Positions 32,347-42,152 of a stretch of DNA of 64,000 nt are shown here, one piece after another. The DNA comes from Flavobacteriales bacterium (GTDB lineage: Bacteria > Bacteroidota > Bacteroidia > Flavobacteriales_C > GCA-002722245). Every line of letters starts with the position of its first letter. Positions within the stretch are counted from its first letter, which is position 1. The notes below the pieces were generated by a model. It saw nothing but the letters and a program-made list of their open reading frames with translations, made no database searches and was not told where the DNA came from. The DNA lies in NCBI GenBank assembly GCA_002717515.1, contig PBEC01000021.1, positions 48,091 through 112,090 of the forward strand. The letters run 5' to 3'. A program made the translations under genes and the position numbers.

Positions 32347-33168
32347 CTACTCTGAACTTAACTTATAATCCTTACTTAGAAATTTGTTAAGATCTTCTTT
32401 TGAAATATTTGTTTTTAATTTCCCATTCATAGCGTAACCAACTTTCCCTGTCTCTTCTGAAACAATTAAAACAATTCCATTAGAAACTTCACTTATACCT
32501 GCAGCTGCTCTATGACGCATACCTAAGGAAGGTGGGAAATTTTCATTTTCCGTAACAGGGAGAACACATCGCGCTGCAACAATTTTGTCTTTTGCTATTA
32601 TAACAGCTCCATCGTGTAAAGGTGAGTTTTTAAAAAAAATATTTTCTATAAGTCTTGTGTTTATATTCGCATCTATAACATCACCTGTTGAGGAATAAAA
32701 ACTCAAATCAGAATCGTTGCTTAAAACAATTAGTGCTCCGGTATTTGTTTTCGCAAGATTGAAACAGGCATTAACTACAGGTTTAAATTGAGAACTCAAT
32801 TTACCTTTTTGTTTGAGAAAAGGCACCATTTGAAATAACCACCGAGCTTGTTTACTATTGTAACTTTTAATCCCAATTAATATTAAAAATTTTCTTATTT
32901 CTTGCTGAAAAAGAACAACTAATGCTATAGCTCCAACACCTAAGACTTGACTAAAAATTTTACCCAATAATTTCATTTGCATAAAATTCACAATCAGATT
33001 CAATAAAAAGAGAGCCAAAATCCCAATAAAAACGTTAACAGCAACCGTACCCTTGACTATTTTATATAATTGATAAAGTAATATCGAAACAAGAAGAATA
33101 TCAAGAACATCTCTCCAATTAAAGAAACCACCCATCACTGAAGCTAAAGTTGCTGAAAACATGCCCAA
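32347..33168 (-). CDS. cdaA: Diadenylate cyclase (CdaA-type, DisA_N domain)
   Basis: N-terminal TM segments; SPLHDGAVII (DGA) and LGMRHRAAAGISE (RHR) catalytic motifs. Confidence 0.93.
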   Translation of the reverse strand: MGMFSATLASVMGGFFNWRDVLDILLVSILLYQLYKIVKGTVAVNVFIGILALFLLNLIVNFMQMKLLGKIFSQVLGVGAIALVVLFQQEIRKFLILIGIKSYNSKQARWLFQMVPFLKQKGKLSSQFKPVVNACFNLAKTNTGALIVLSNDSDLSFYSSTGDVIDANINTRLIENIFFKNSPLHDGAVIIAKDKIVAARCVLPVTENENFPPSLGMRHRAAAGISEVSNGIVLIVSEETGKVGYAMNGKLKTNISKEDLNKFLSKDYKLSSE

Positions 33169-33397
33169 ATATATACTATTTAGATTTTGATTCTATACGT
33201 CTTGAACGCTAAAAAGATATAATTTGATACAATTATTATAAGTTTTAAGCAATCTGAAGCTTTATAAAAGTCGAAAAAACACATTATTCAATTCAAAAGA
33301 ACCATGATAATTTTGTTGTTGTTGAATAAAATATAAAAAACAGTTAATAAGTTTTTATGGGTTTTAGGAGGTTAAGATTTAACTTTACAGTTCAATT

Positions 33398-34345
33398 TTG
33401 ACAATTATGCTTAAGGAACATGTTAAATTATTAATCATTGGTAGTGGTCCTGCAGGATACACTGCTGCAATATATGCTGCAAGAGCAGAATTAAAACCCG
33501 TAATGTATGCCGGTTTACAACCCGGTGGTCAGCTTACTGAAACAACAGAAGTTGAAAATTACCCAGGCTATCCTGAAGGAATACAGGGTCCCGAAATGAT
33601 GATGGAATTTAAAGCACAAGCTGAACGTTTTGGAACAGATGTTCGTGACGGCCTTGCCACGGAGGCTTATTTAAATGAAACACCTAAAAGAGTTGTTATT
33701 GAAGATAAGGCTGAAATAACGGCAGATAGCGTAATCATATCAACGGGAGCTTCTGCAAAATGGTTGGGGTTAGAATCTGAAGAAAGACTTAAATCAGGAG
33801 GAGTTTCAGCATGTGCAGTTTGTGATGGTTTTTTCTATCGCGGACAAGATGTAGTTGTAGTTGGCGCAGGTGATTCAGCTTGTGAGGAAGCAATGTATTT
33901 GGCAAAACTGTGTAAAAGCGTTACCATGTTGGTAAGAAGAGATGAATTTAGAGCCTCCAAAATCATGGCCAACAGAACAGTCGCTACTGATAATATAACA
34001 GTCTTATATAACACGGAAACCGTTGAAGTTCTGGGGGAGCAAGTTGTTGAAGGAGTCCGAATAAAAAACAATCAAACAAACGAAGAATCAACTTTGGAAG
34101 CTACTGGCTTTTTCGTTGCTATCGGTCATAAACCCAATACAGACATTTTCAAAGGACAACTTAATATGGATGATGTAGGATATCTTGACGTTGAACCAGG
34201 AAGTACAAAAACAAATATTGAAGGTGTTTATGCCGCTGGTGATTGCGCTGATAAAGATTATCGACAAGCAGTAACTGCTGCAGGAACAGGATGTATGGCT
34301 GCTCTTGATGCAGAAAGGTGGCTTGCCGATAAAGGTATTCACTAA
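33398..34345 (+). CDS. trxB: Thioredoxin-disulfide reductase
   Basis: GSGPAGYTAAIYAARA, CAVCDGFF redox motif, GVYAAGDCADKDYRQAVTAAGTGCMAA. Confidence 0.95.
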   Translation: MTIMLKEHVKLLIIGSGPAGYTAAIYAARAELKPVMYAGLQPGGQLTETTEVENYPGYPEGIQGPEMMMEFKAQAERFGTDVRDGLATEAYLNETPKRVVIEDKAEITADSVIISTGASAKWLGLESEERLKSGGVSACAVCDGFFYRGQDVVVVGAGDSACEEAMYLAKLCKSVTMLVRRDEFRASKIMANRTVATDNITVLYNTETVEVLGEQVVEGVRIKNNQTNEESTLEATGFFVAIGHKPNTDIFKGQLNMDDVGYLDVEPGSTKTNIEGVYAAGDCADKDYRQAVTAAGTGCMAALDAERWLADKGIH

Positions 34346-34366
34346 ATATTCTTGCAACAAAAATTT

Positions 34367-34395
34367 AAAAGGTCTCATTTAAAGTGAGGCCTTTT
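34367..34395. terminator. Terminator downstream of trxB, between convergent genes
   Basis: AAAAGGTCTCATTTAAAGTGAGGCCTTTTT hairpin (with G-U pairing). Confidence 0.75.
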
Positions 34396-34401
34396 TATTT
34401 A

Positions 34402-35265
34402 TTAGGATTTGAGTACAGTCTTTTTTAGAAAAAAAGAAAGTACAAGAGTCAAGTAAAAACTTATGAAACTGTAAGCTAATATCAAAAGCTCTACTGAATC
34501 TAATTTTATAAAGGATGTTGCAATCATTAAACCAATTGCACTGTTTTTTAATCCGCTCTCTATCGAAACTGCAATTGCTTGTTTTGATTCAACTTTAAAA
34601 AGCTTCACAAACAAAAGAGATAAGAGCATAGATACTATATTAATTAATATAGCGGGAACAATCATTTCAGTAATATCTACATCTTTACTTTTGGGTTCAT
34701 CAAAAATTAAGATTGCAGTAAAAACAGCAAATAATAGCCCTGGTAAAAGCCACTTTAAGGTTTTCTTTGATTTGATTACAAGGGCTGGATAATTTTCTCC
34801 TACAAACAAACCTAGTACTGTAGGAATGATGGTTAAACAAAAAATTTGGGTTATAATTTCAATATAATCGAGTTGAATACTGGATGAAATACCTTCAGAA
34901 TCAATCAAATACCAATTTAAAATAAGAGGAAAAGTAAATAAACTTTTAAAATTACTAATTGTCGTTAGGGAAACCGATAACGCTAAATTTCCATTAACCA
35001 TTTTTGTAATTATGTTAGAACCTGTACCTGATGGACAAAGGCTTAATACCAAAAGCCCTAAAGTTACTTCATTTCCATAGTTGAACAACCATCCGATTGA
35101 TAGTGCCAGTATAGGCAACAACATAAGCTGTGATATAATTCCAAGAATAGCAGCTTTTGGAAACTTAATCAAAGATTTGAAGTCAACCAATTTAGTGCTC
35201 AGACCAATACCCACCATGATAACAAAAAGCACAATAGGCAATACTGTTTCTCCAAAAAAATTCAT
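34402..35265 (-). CDS. Bile acid:sodium symporter (SBF-like) family transporter
   Basis: Multi-TM protein with LLVLSLCPSGTGSNIITKMVNGNLALSVSLTTIS and SIESGLKNSAIGLMIA motifs. Confidence 0.85.
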   Translation of the reverse strand: MNFFGETVLPIVLFVIMVGIGLSTKLVDFKSLIKFPKAAILGIISQLMLLPILALSIGWLFNYGNEVTLGLLVLSLCPSGTGSNIITKMVNGNLALSVSLTTISNFKSLFTFPLILNWYLIDSEGISSSIQLDYIEIITQIFCLTIIPTVLGLFVGENYPALVIKSKKTLKWLLPGLLFAVFTAILIFDEPKSKDVDITEMIVPAILINIVSMLLSLLFVKLFKVESKQAIAVSIESGLKNSAIGLMIATSFIKLDSVELLILAYSFISFYLTLVLSFFLKKTVLKS

Positions 35266-36502
35266 TAATTAACCAACTGAAGTAAACGGCTTAGAGCACT
35301 AAAAATAGTTTTTTCAACAACCCTGTCTCTACCTTTTCCCATTTGAAATTTTTCGGTAAAAACACCCCTAGGGCCTGCAATAGCAATCCAAACTGTTCCA
35401 ACTGGCTTTTCATCGGTACCTCCTCCAGGACCTGCAATACCAGAGGTTGCAACGGCATAATCTGTACCAAATAGACTTTTAGCAGTAAGAGCCATTTGCG
35501 TAACAACCTCTTCACTTACTGCACCATTTCTCTCTATTGTATCTTTAGAGACATTCAACTGATTTATTTTAACGTCGTTGGAATAAGCAACAATACTACC
35601 AGAAAAATATTCAGAAGATCCAGGCACCGTTGTAATTCGAGAGGCCAATGCTCCACACGTAAGTGACTCTGCAGTGGAAACGGTTAATTTTTTATCTCGG
35701 AAAACGCCACCTAATACCTCCTCCAATTTGGATTCAATTTTTGAAAATACATGCTTGGAAATCCTATTTTCAATTTTTGAAAAAATGAAATCAATTTCCT
35801 TCAATAGGGAGGCTTCATTTTCGCCTCTCCCTGTTAATCTTAACTTTACTATTCCCGGAGAAGGGAGATAAGCTAATTTTATATACTGAGGTAATGCATT
35901 TTCAATATCGCTAATTTTATCTGCAATGTAAGACTCTCCTATCCCTTGAGTCATCATGGTTTGATGCACAATCACCGGAAGCTTGAATTTCTTTTTAATT
36001 TTAGGCAAAACCTCATGTTCCATCAAGTACTTCATTTCACTTGGAACTCCTGGCATACTTACAAAAACAACGTTGTTTGATTCCATCCACATCCCCGGCG
36101 CAGTTCCTGCTTTGTTGAGGAGCATTTCACAACCTGTCGGGACCAAGGCCTGAAGCTTATTAACGGGTAGCATATCTCTATTGTAACGCTTAAAAAATCC
36201 TTCCACATTTTTTAAAGCCTCTTTATTTTCAATCAAGGGAGCATTGAAGTAATCGGCAAAAACCTTTTTCGTGATATCATCTTTTGTAGGTCCAAGCCCT
36301 CCAGTAATAAGAACCAGCTTTGCTTTAGACTCTGCATATTTTAATGCCTCCAGAATTGATTTTGCAGTATCTGAAATGGTTAAAACCTCAATTAATTCGA
36401 CACCATTTTTATTCAATTCGGAACCCATCCATGCGGCATTGGTATTAAGCGTTTGGCCAATTAAAAGCTCATCTCCAATACTTAAAACGATAGCATTCAT
36501 CA
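35265..36502 (-). CDS. cinA: CinA family competence/damage-inducible protein
   Basis: MNAIVLSIGDELLIGQTLNTNA and C-terminal STAESLTCGALASRITTVPGSSEYF. Start Met at 36502 preferred to 36578. Confidence 0.93.
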
Positions 36503-39442
36503 TATTAATGAATTGTAAAAAATTTCTACTGGATGTACTGCTGTCCTGCCTGTACCGTCCTTTATTTGATGCCTGCAACTCGTTCCGGGCGCAGCAATAA
36601 TAACATCATCGGGTTGACTTCGTATTGCAGGAAAAAGGATAAGTTCTCCAACATCCATACTAACCTTGTAATGTTCCTTTTCATAACCAAAACTACCTGC
36701 CATTCCACAACAACCACTCGGAATAAGATGAACTTTATGATTTTCGGGAAAGGATAAGATTCGTTTGGTATGCGTTAAGCTGGATAAGGCCTTTTGATGA
36801 CAATGACCGTGCAGTTTTATCAAGTGACTTTCCTTTTTGAACATATCCTGAGTCACACTACCTTCCTGAACAAGCTTACTCAAAAACTCATCAATTAAAA
36901 AGGTATTGTTGGCAATTTTCTGAGCCGCTTCATGCACTTCCCCAGAAGTTAAATCGAGGTATTCATCCCTGAATATCAATATTGAACTGGGCTCGATTCC
37001 AACTAAAGGCGTTCCTTCTGAAACTAAATTTTTAAGAATGTGAATATTTTGTATGATGGGTTTTTTTGCTTTACTAACCAACCCCTTACTTAGCCAAGTT
37101 CGCCCACTCTCTTTAACCTTCGGTGCAACTACATCAAAACCAAGTTTTGCAAGAGTTTTTATTGCTATTTTACCCTCATGGTCATCGTTGTAGTTTGTGA
37201 ATTCATCGGTAAAAAAAATAACTTTTCCTCTTGTTGGTTTTGGATACCCGAAGTTATTTGACTTGTTTCTCGAATAAAATTTCTCTACTGTTTCATAAGC
37301 AATTTTTGGAACTGGGCGCTCTTTTGCAAAACCAATAGCACCTTTTATAAAGTTCCCAATTGCATTTTCACCGTTAACAAAATTATACAGTCCCGGAACA
37401 ATTGCGCCAAGTTTGTTAGCAGCAGTAACATTTGCTATTATTTTCGTTCGAAGTGGAACCTTATTACTTTTGAAATATTGTTCATAGAACTCTGCTTTAA
37501 GTTTTGCAACATCAACATTAGATGGACATTCTTTTTTACAACCTTTGCAGCTTAAACACAAATCCATGACTTCTTTAATCTCCTCACTATCGAATTTATT
37601 CAAATTCGTTGAGTTGGTTAAAACATCGCGCATGATGTTTGCTCGAGCTCGAGTTGTATCTTTTTCGTTTTTAGTGGCCATGAAGCTTGGACACATCGTG
37701 CCCCCACTAAGCTCACTTTTTCTGCAATCTCCAGAACCATTACACAGCTCTGCAGCTCTTAATATTCCTTGATTTTTTTCAAAAGAAAAAGCTGTGTCAA
37801 ATTCAGGGGTTGGCTGCCCAGGTGAATACCTAAGGTGAGTATCCATTGGGGGGGCATCAACAATTTTGTTGGGATTGAAAATATTATTTTCATCCCAACT
37901 TTTTTTAACCCTTTTGAGAAGTTGATAATTTTTAGAACCAACCATTTGCTCTATGAACTCAGCTCTTAACCTTCCGTCACCATGCTCTCCACTTAAAGAC
38001 CCATTGTATTTTTTAACAAGCTTTGCTATGTCTTCCGCCGATTTTCTGAACAATTCATGACCCTCTTGAGTTTTCATGTTCAAAACAGGTCTCAAGTGAA
38101 TTTCTCCACTGCCTGCATGAGCATAATGAACACATTTTTGGCCATAGCCATCCATAATCACATTGAACTCGGCAATATACTCTGGCAAATCTTGTACATC
38201 AACAGCAGTATCCTCAATTACAGGAGCAGCATTATCATCGCCAGGAATATTGGCCAATAGCCCTAAACCTGCTTTTCTAAGTGTAAGCGCCTTTTTAATG
38301 TCCGCACCATACAAAATCGGAAAATGATATCCCAGTTTATTTTCTCTGTAAGCTTGTTCGAGACTTTTTAAATCAGCTTCCAGTTCTTCTTTAGAGTCTC
38401 TGTGTAACTCTACCATCAAAACTGCTTTTGGGTTACCTTGTACGAAAGCTCGGTTTTCCCTTTGTTCTAAATTGGATTTTGTACATTCCAAAACGATATC
38501 ATCCATTAACTCTACTTGAGAGGGATTGTGCTCAAGAGCAACAAGAGTTCCTCTCAAGGAAGCATCTATAGTGTCGAAATGTGGACACATCATAGCTACA
38601 TTATCAGGAAGTACAGGGACACAATTGATTTTGATTTCAGTTATTAAGCAAATTGTTCCTTCAGAACCGGCTATTAATTTACAAAAATTAAAAGGGGCAC
38701 CATCTTCATTAAAAGGCTCAGAATCGGCTAATAGATCTATTGCGTAACCTGTATTTCGCCTAGGAATAGATTTTTTAGGAAATTCTCGTTCGATTTCAAT
38801 TCTATTTCCTTTATCGCTTAGCATTTCCGATACATCACGATAAATTTGATGTTCCAGTTGGCTAGCCGTGTTCTTACCCTCTACTTTATTTCGAAACTCT
38901 TCAAGACTTAAATCTTTAAACACCACTTTTGTTCCATCTGCAAGAATTGCTGAAACTTCCAAAAGATGTTCCCGAGTTGAGCCATAAATAACCGAGCGAG
39001 CACCACAGGAATTATTCCCAACCATACCTCCAATCATACACCTGCTGGATGTGGATGTTTCAGGCCCAAAAAACAAACCGTAACTTGCTAAAAACTTGTT
39101 TAAATCATCGCGTATTACACCCGGTTGAACTTTAACCCAACTTTCTTCCTTATTCAACTCAATTATTTCTCTGAAATGAACCGATACATCTACAACTATT
39201 CCATTGCCAACAACTTGACCTGCCAAAGAAGTACCAGCAGCTCTTGGTATAAGAGCTAAGCCATTTTCTCGAGCGAAATTTACCAAAGTAAATAAATCTT
39301 CTTCTGTTTTTGGAATTGCTACAGCCAATGGCATTTCGCGATAAGCAGAGGCATCTGTAGCATAAAGAATCCGCATGACTTTGTCAAAATGCAATTCACC
39401 TTGCATTTTATCGCGTAAAGTCTCTAGTTTTTTATTATCCAT
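36500..39442 (-). CDS. FAD-linked oxidase with C-terminal Fe-S domain (GlcD/D-lactate dehydrogenase-like)
   Basis: PRAAGTSLAGQVVGNGIVVDVS, GGMVGNNSCGARS; Fe-S motif CLSCKGCKKECPSNVDVAKLKAEF; CCGMAGSFGYE. Confidence 0.92.
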   Translation of the reverse strand: MDNKKLETLRDKMQGELHFDKVMRILYATDASAYREMPLAVAIPKTEEDLFTLVNFARENGLALIPRAAGTSLAGQVVGNGIVVDVSVHFREIIELNKEESWVKVQPGVIRDDLNKFLASYGLFFGPETSTSSRCMIGGMVGNNSCGARSVIYGSTREHLLEVSAILADGTKVVFKDLSLEEFRNKVEGKNTASQLEHQIYRDVSEMLSDKGNRIEIEREFPKKSIPRRNTGYAIDLLADSEPFNEDGAPFNFCKLIAGSEGTICLITEIKINCVPVLPDNVAMMCPHFDTIDASLRGTLVALEHNPSQVELMDDIVLECTKSNLEQRENRAFVQGNPKAVLMVELHRDSKEELEADLKSLEQAYRENKLGYHFPILYGADIKKALTLRKAGLGLLANIPGDDNAAPVIEDTAVDVQDLPEYIAEFNVIMDGYGQKCVHYAHAGSGEIHLRPVLNMKTQEGHELFRKSAEDIAKLVKKYNGSLSGEHGDGRLRAEFIEQMVGSKNYQLLKRVKKSWDENNIFNPNKIVDAPPMDTHLRYSPGQPTPEFDTAFSFEKNQGILRAAELCNGSGDCRKSELSGGTMCPSFMATKNEKDTTRARANIMRDVLTNSTNLNKFDSEEIKEVMDLCLSCKGCKKECPSNVDVAKLKAEFYEQYFKSNKVPLRTKIIANVTAANKLGAIVPGLYNFVNGENAIGNFIKGAIGFAKERPVPKIAYETVEKFYSRNKSNNFGYPKPTRGKVIFFTDEFTNYNDDHEGKIAIKTLAKLGFDVVAPKVKESGRTWLSKGLVSKAKKPIIQNIHILKNLVSEGTPLVGIEPSSILIFRDEYLDLTSGEVHEAAQKIANNTFLIDEFLSKLVQEGSVTQDMFKKESHLIKLHGHCHQKALSSLTHTKRILSFPENHKVHLIPSGCCGMAGSFGYEKEHYKVSMDVGELILFPAIRSQPDDVIIAAPGTSCRHQIKDGTGRTAVHPVEIFYNSLI

Positions 39443-39704
39443 TTTTTGGCGAACTCAAAACAAAAATAACCATTTTTAAAACTATTTAAAAACCGGTCAT
39501 CATAAGTTTTAAAATTTATTAATTGAATTAGAAAATATTGCTTTTGTAGACTTAATTTCCTTCGATGGTATCAAATATGATTGAAAATTATAGCTGTTAA
39601 TAAAATTATCCCTCTACTACTAAAAAAATAAACATAGTGTATTTTTTAGTTTAGTGTTAAAATCATTAACCAATTTTAAAACTGAGCAAAACTGTTTAAA
39701 AAAA

Positions 39705-39746
39705 TTTTTAGACAACACTAAAAAATTTGCCTAGATGTGTCTAAAC
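39705..39746. promoter_or_regulatory. Candidate DtxR/MntR-type operator upstream of the metal regulator gene
   Basis: TTTTTAG-N6-CTAAAAA inverted repeat (39705-39724) and longer-range TTTAGACA...TGTCTAAA pair (39707-39714 / 39739-39746). Confidence 0.45.
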
Positions 39747-39773
39747 TTTTATATTTACACAAATACCGATAAC

Positions 39774-40436
39774 ATGCAAACCAGTACCACAGAGGATTAT
39801 CTCAAAGCTATTTTTAAACTGAGTGGAATTTACAAAAAAGGAGTTTCAACCAACTCAATTGCTGAAGAACTTTCAACAAAAGCATCTTCAGTTTCAGATA
39901 TGGTTAAAAAACTATCGGAAAAAAAATTAGTTGATTATGTAAAGTACCAAGGAACTACCCTAACAAAAGAAGGTGAAAACATTGCCCTTAAAGTAATTCG
40001 AAAGCATCGCTTATGGGAAGTTTTTTTAGTAGAAAAATTAAAATTTGGATGGGATGAAATACATGAAATTGCCGAACAACTGGAACATATAAAGTCTCCT
40101 AAACTTATTGATAAACTTGATGCTCACCTTGGTTTTCCTAAAAAAGACCCTCACGGGGATCCTATACCCGACAAAAACGGTCTTTTTCCAACAATTAAAA
40201 AACTTAAACTTAATGAGCTGAAAATAGGAGAAAAAGCAATTCTAACAGGTGTTTCAGAAGATTCAAAAGACTTTTTAAGCTACCTCGATACCATTGGGTT
40301 AAAACTCGGTTCATCAATAGAAGTTTTGGACTACTTCAAATTCGACAAATCACTAAAAGTAAAAATAAACAACCGTTCTGATTTAACTTTCTCAGACTTG
40401 GTTGCCAATAACCTCAACATTTCAAAAGAAAACTAA
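39774..40436 (+). CDS. DtxR/MntR family metal-dependent transcriptional regulator
   Basis: STTEDYLKAIFKLSG...STNSIAEELSTKASSVSDMVKKLSEKKLVDYVKYQGTTLT, RKHRLWEVFLVEKL; C-terminal FeoA/SH3-like domain. Confidence 0.93.
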   Translation: MQTSTTEDYLKAIFKLSGIYKKGVSTNSIAEELSTKASSVSDMVKKLSEKKLVDYVKYQGTTLTKEGENIALKVIRKHRLWEVFLVEKLKFGWDEIHEIAEQLEHIKSPKLIDKLDAHLGFPKKDPHGDPIPDKNGLFPTIKKLKLNELKIGEKAILTGVSEDSKDFLSYLDTIGLKLGSSIEVLDYFKFDKSLKVKINNRSDLTFSDLVANNLNISKEN

Positions 40437-40437
40437 C

Positions 40438-41364
40438 ATGTCGAGAAAACATCTCTTACGACTGGTATTTTTAATTTCCTTAACAACTTCGCTTTGGAGT
40501 TGTAATGAAAGACCACCATCAAGCAACAAAAAAAATGTCGTTTGCACTACCAATGTAATAGCTGATGCAATTAAAAACATACTCCCTTCCAATTTCGAAG
40601 TAAATGCACTAATGGGTGCAGGTGTTGACCCTCATACCTATAAAAGTAAAACTTCAGAAATGAAAAAAATGCTTCAGGCTGATGCAATCGTTTACAACGG
40701 TATTCATTTCGAGTCTAATTTGATTGACGCAATCAATGAAATAAGCAAAACAGGTTTTGTTATTGGTTTAGGAAACATTGTTTCGAAGAATCGTCTTATA
40801 AAAACAACTGATTTTGGTTCCGCTTACGACCCTCATTTCTGGCACGATGTTAATCTATTTTCTGAGGCAATTAAATTAGCAGGCAAAGAGTTCGCAAATA
40901 AGTTCCCAACTTCAAAAAACTACATTGATTCGGCTACCGAAGCATATACAAATCGTCTTCATGAGCTTGAAAATCAAGTACGAAGTCAGATTCTAAAAAT
41001 TCCTGACTCAAGTCGCGTTCTTATTACCGCTCACGATGCTTTTGGATATTATGGAAGGCTTTTCAATATCAAAGTAAAAGGTGTACAAGGAATATCTACA
41101 GCTTCGGATGTTTCACTTCGTGGAATTACCGAGCTTACTAAGTATATAATATCAAAGAAAATACCATCAATATTTGTAGAAAATTCTGTTTCACAAAAAA
41201 ATATCAAGGCAATTATTGAGGGATGTAAATCGAAAGGGATACAACTAAAAATGGGTGAAAAATTATACAGCGACGGTTTAGGAGACATGGAGAGTGGTGC
41301 TGATACTTACATTAAAATGATTCAAAAAAATACCAATTCAATAGTCCGAGCCCTTACAAAATGA
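40438..41364 (+). CDS. Metal ABC transporter substrate-binding lipoprotein (ZnuA/MntA family)
   Basis: Lipobox TSLWSCNE; GAGVDPHTYKSKTSEMKKM; AYDPHFWHDV; TAHDAFGYYGRLF metal-binding motifs. Confidence 0.93.
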   Translation: MSRKHLLRLVFLISLTTSLWSCNERPPSSNKKNVVCTTNVIADAIKNILPSNFEVNALMGAGVDPHTYKSKTSEMKKMLQADAIVYNGIHFESNLIDAINEISKTGFVIGLGNIVSKNRLIKTTDFGSAYDPHFWHDVNLFSEAIKLAGKEFANKFPTSKNYIDSATEAYTNRLHELENQVRSQILKIPDSSRVLITAHDAFGYYGRLFNIKVKGVQGISTASDVSLRGITELTKYIISKKIPSIFVENSVSQKNIKAIIEGCKSKGIQLKMGEKLYSDGLGDMESGADTYIKMIQKNTNSIVRALTK

Positions 41365-42152
41365 TAAAAAATATTGACGACCCAATCCTTGAAGTTCATG
41401 ATTTAACGGTTGCTTATGATAATGAGCCCGTTCTTTGGAATGCTGATTTTTCTGTACCAAAAGGTAAGATGATTGGTATTGTAGGACCCAACGGTGCTGG
41501 AAAATCTACACTTCTTAAATCTATTATGGGACTCGTACCTATAGCGAGTGGATTCGTAAAGCTGTTTAATGAATCGTTAAAAAAAACGCGATCTAAAATT
41601 GCTTATGTTCCCCAAAAAGAATCAGTTGACTGGGATTTCCCTGCAACAGTATTAGATGTTGTAGAAATGGGGCGTTACAGCCAAAAAAAACTTTTTAAAA
41701 GGCTAACCAAAAGAGATAAAGAAATTGCAATTGAAGCACTTCAAAAAGTTAAAATGATGGAGTTTGCTAAAAAACATATTTCTGAACTATCAGGAGGTCA
41801 GCAACAGCGTGTTTTTATTGCAAGAGCTTTAGCTCAAGAAGCAGAAATATACTTCATGGATGAACCCTTCTCTGGTGTTGATGTAAATAGTGAGAAAGCA
41901 ATTGTAGACGTTTTATTACAGCTTCAAAAAGAAGAAAAAACAATTTTTGTTGTTCATCACGATCTACAATCGGCAATCAACTACTTTGACTGGTTTATAT
42001 TAATCAATAAAAGAGTTATTGCAAGTGGTCCGATTGATGATGTGTTCACTCCAGAATTACTAAAAAAGACTTACGGGGGAAATCTCACTCTATTAGATCA
42101 AATGGGACAAGTTTTTAAACACAAACAATTTCCAATTAGAGAAGATAAATGA
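41361..42152 (+). CDS. Metal ABC transporter ATP-binding protein
   Basis: Walker A GPNGAGKSTLL, signature LSGGQQQRVFIARAL, Walker B IYFMDEPFSGVD. Confidence 0.95.
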   Translation: MIKNIDDPILEVHDLTVAYDNEPVLWNADFSVPKGKMIGIVGPNGAGKSTLLKSIMGLVPIASGFVKLFNESLKKTRSKIAYVPQKESVDWDFPATVLDVVEMGRYSQKKLFKRLTKRDKEIAIEALQKVKMMEFAKKHISELSGGQQQRVFIARALAQEAEIYFMDEPFSGVDVNSEKAIVDVLLQLQKEEKTIFVVHHDLQSAINYFDWFILINKRVIASGPIDDVFTPELLKKTYGGNLTLLDQMGQVFKHKQFPIREDK

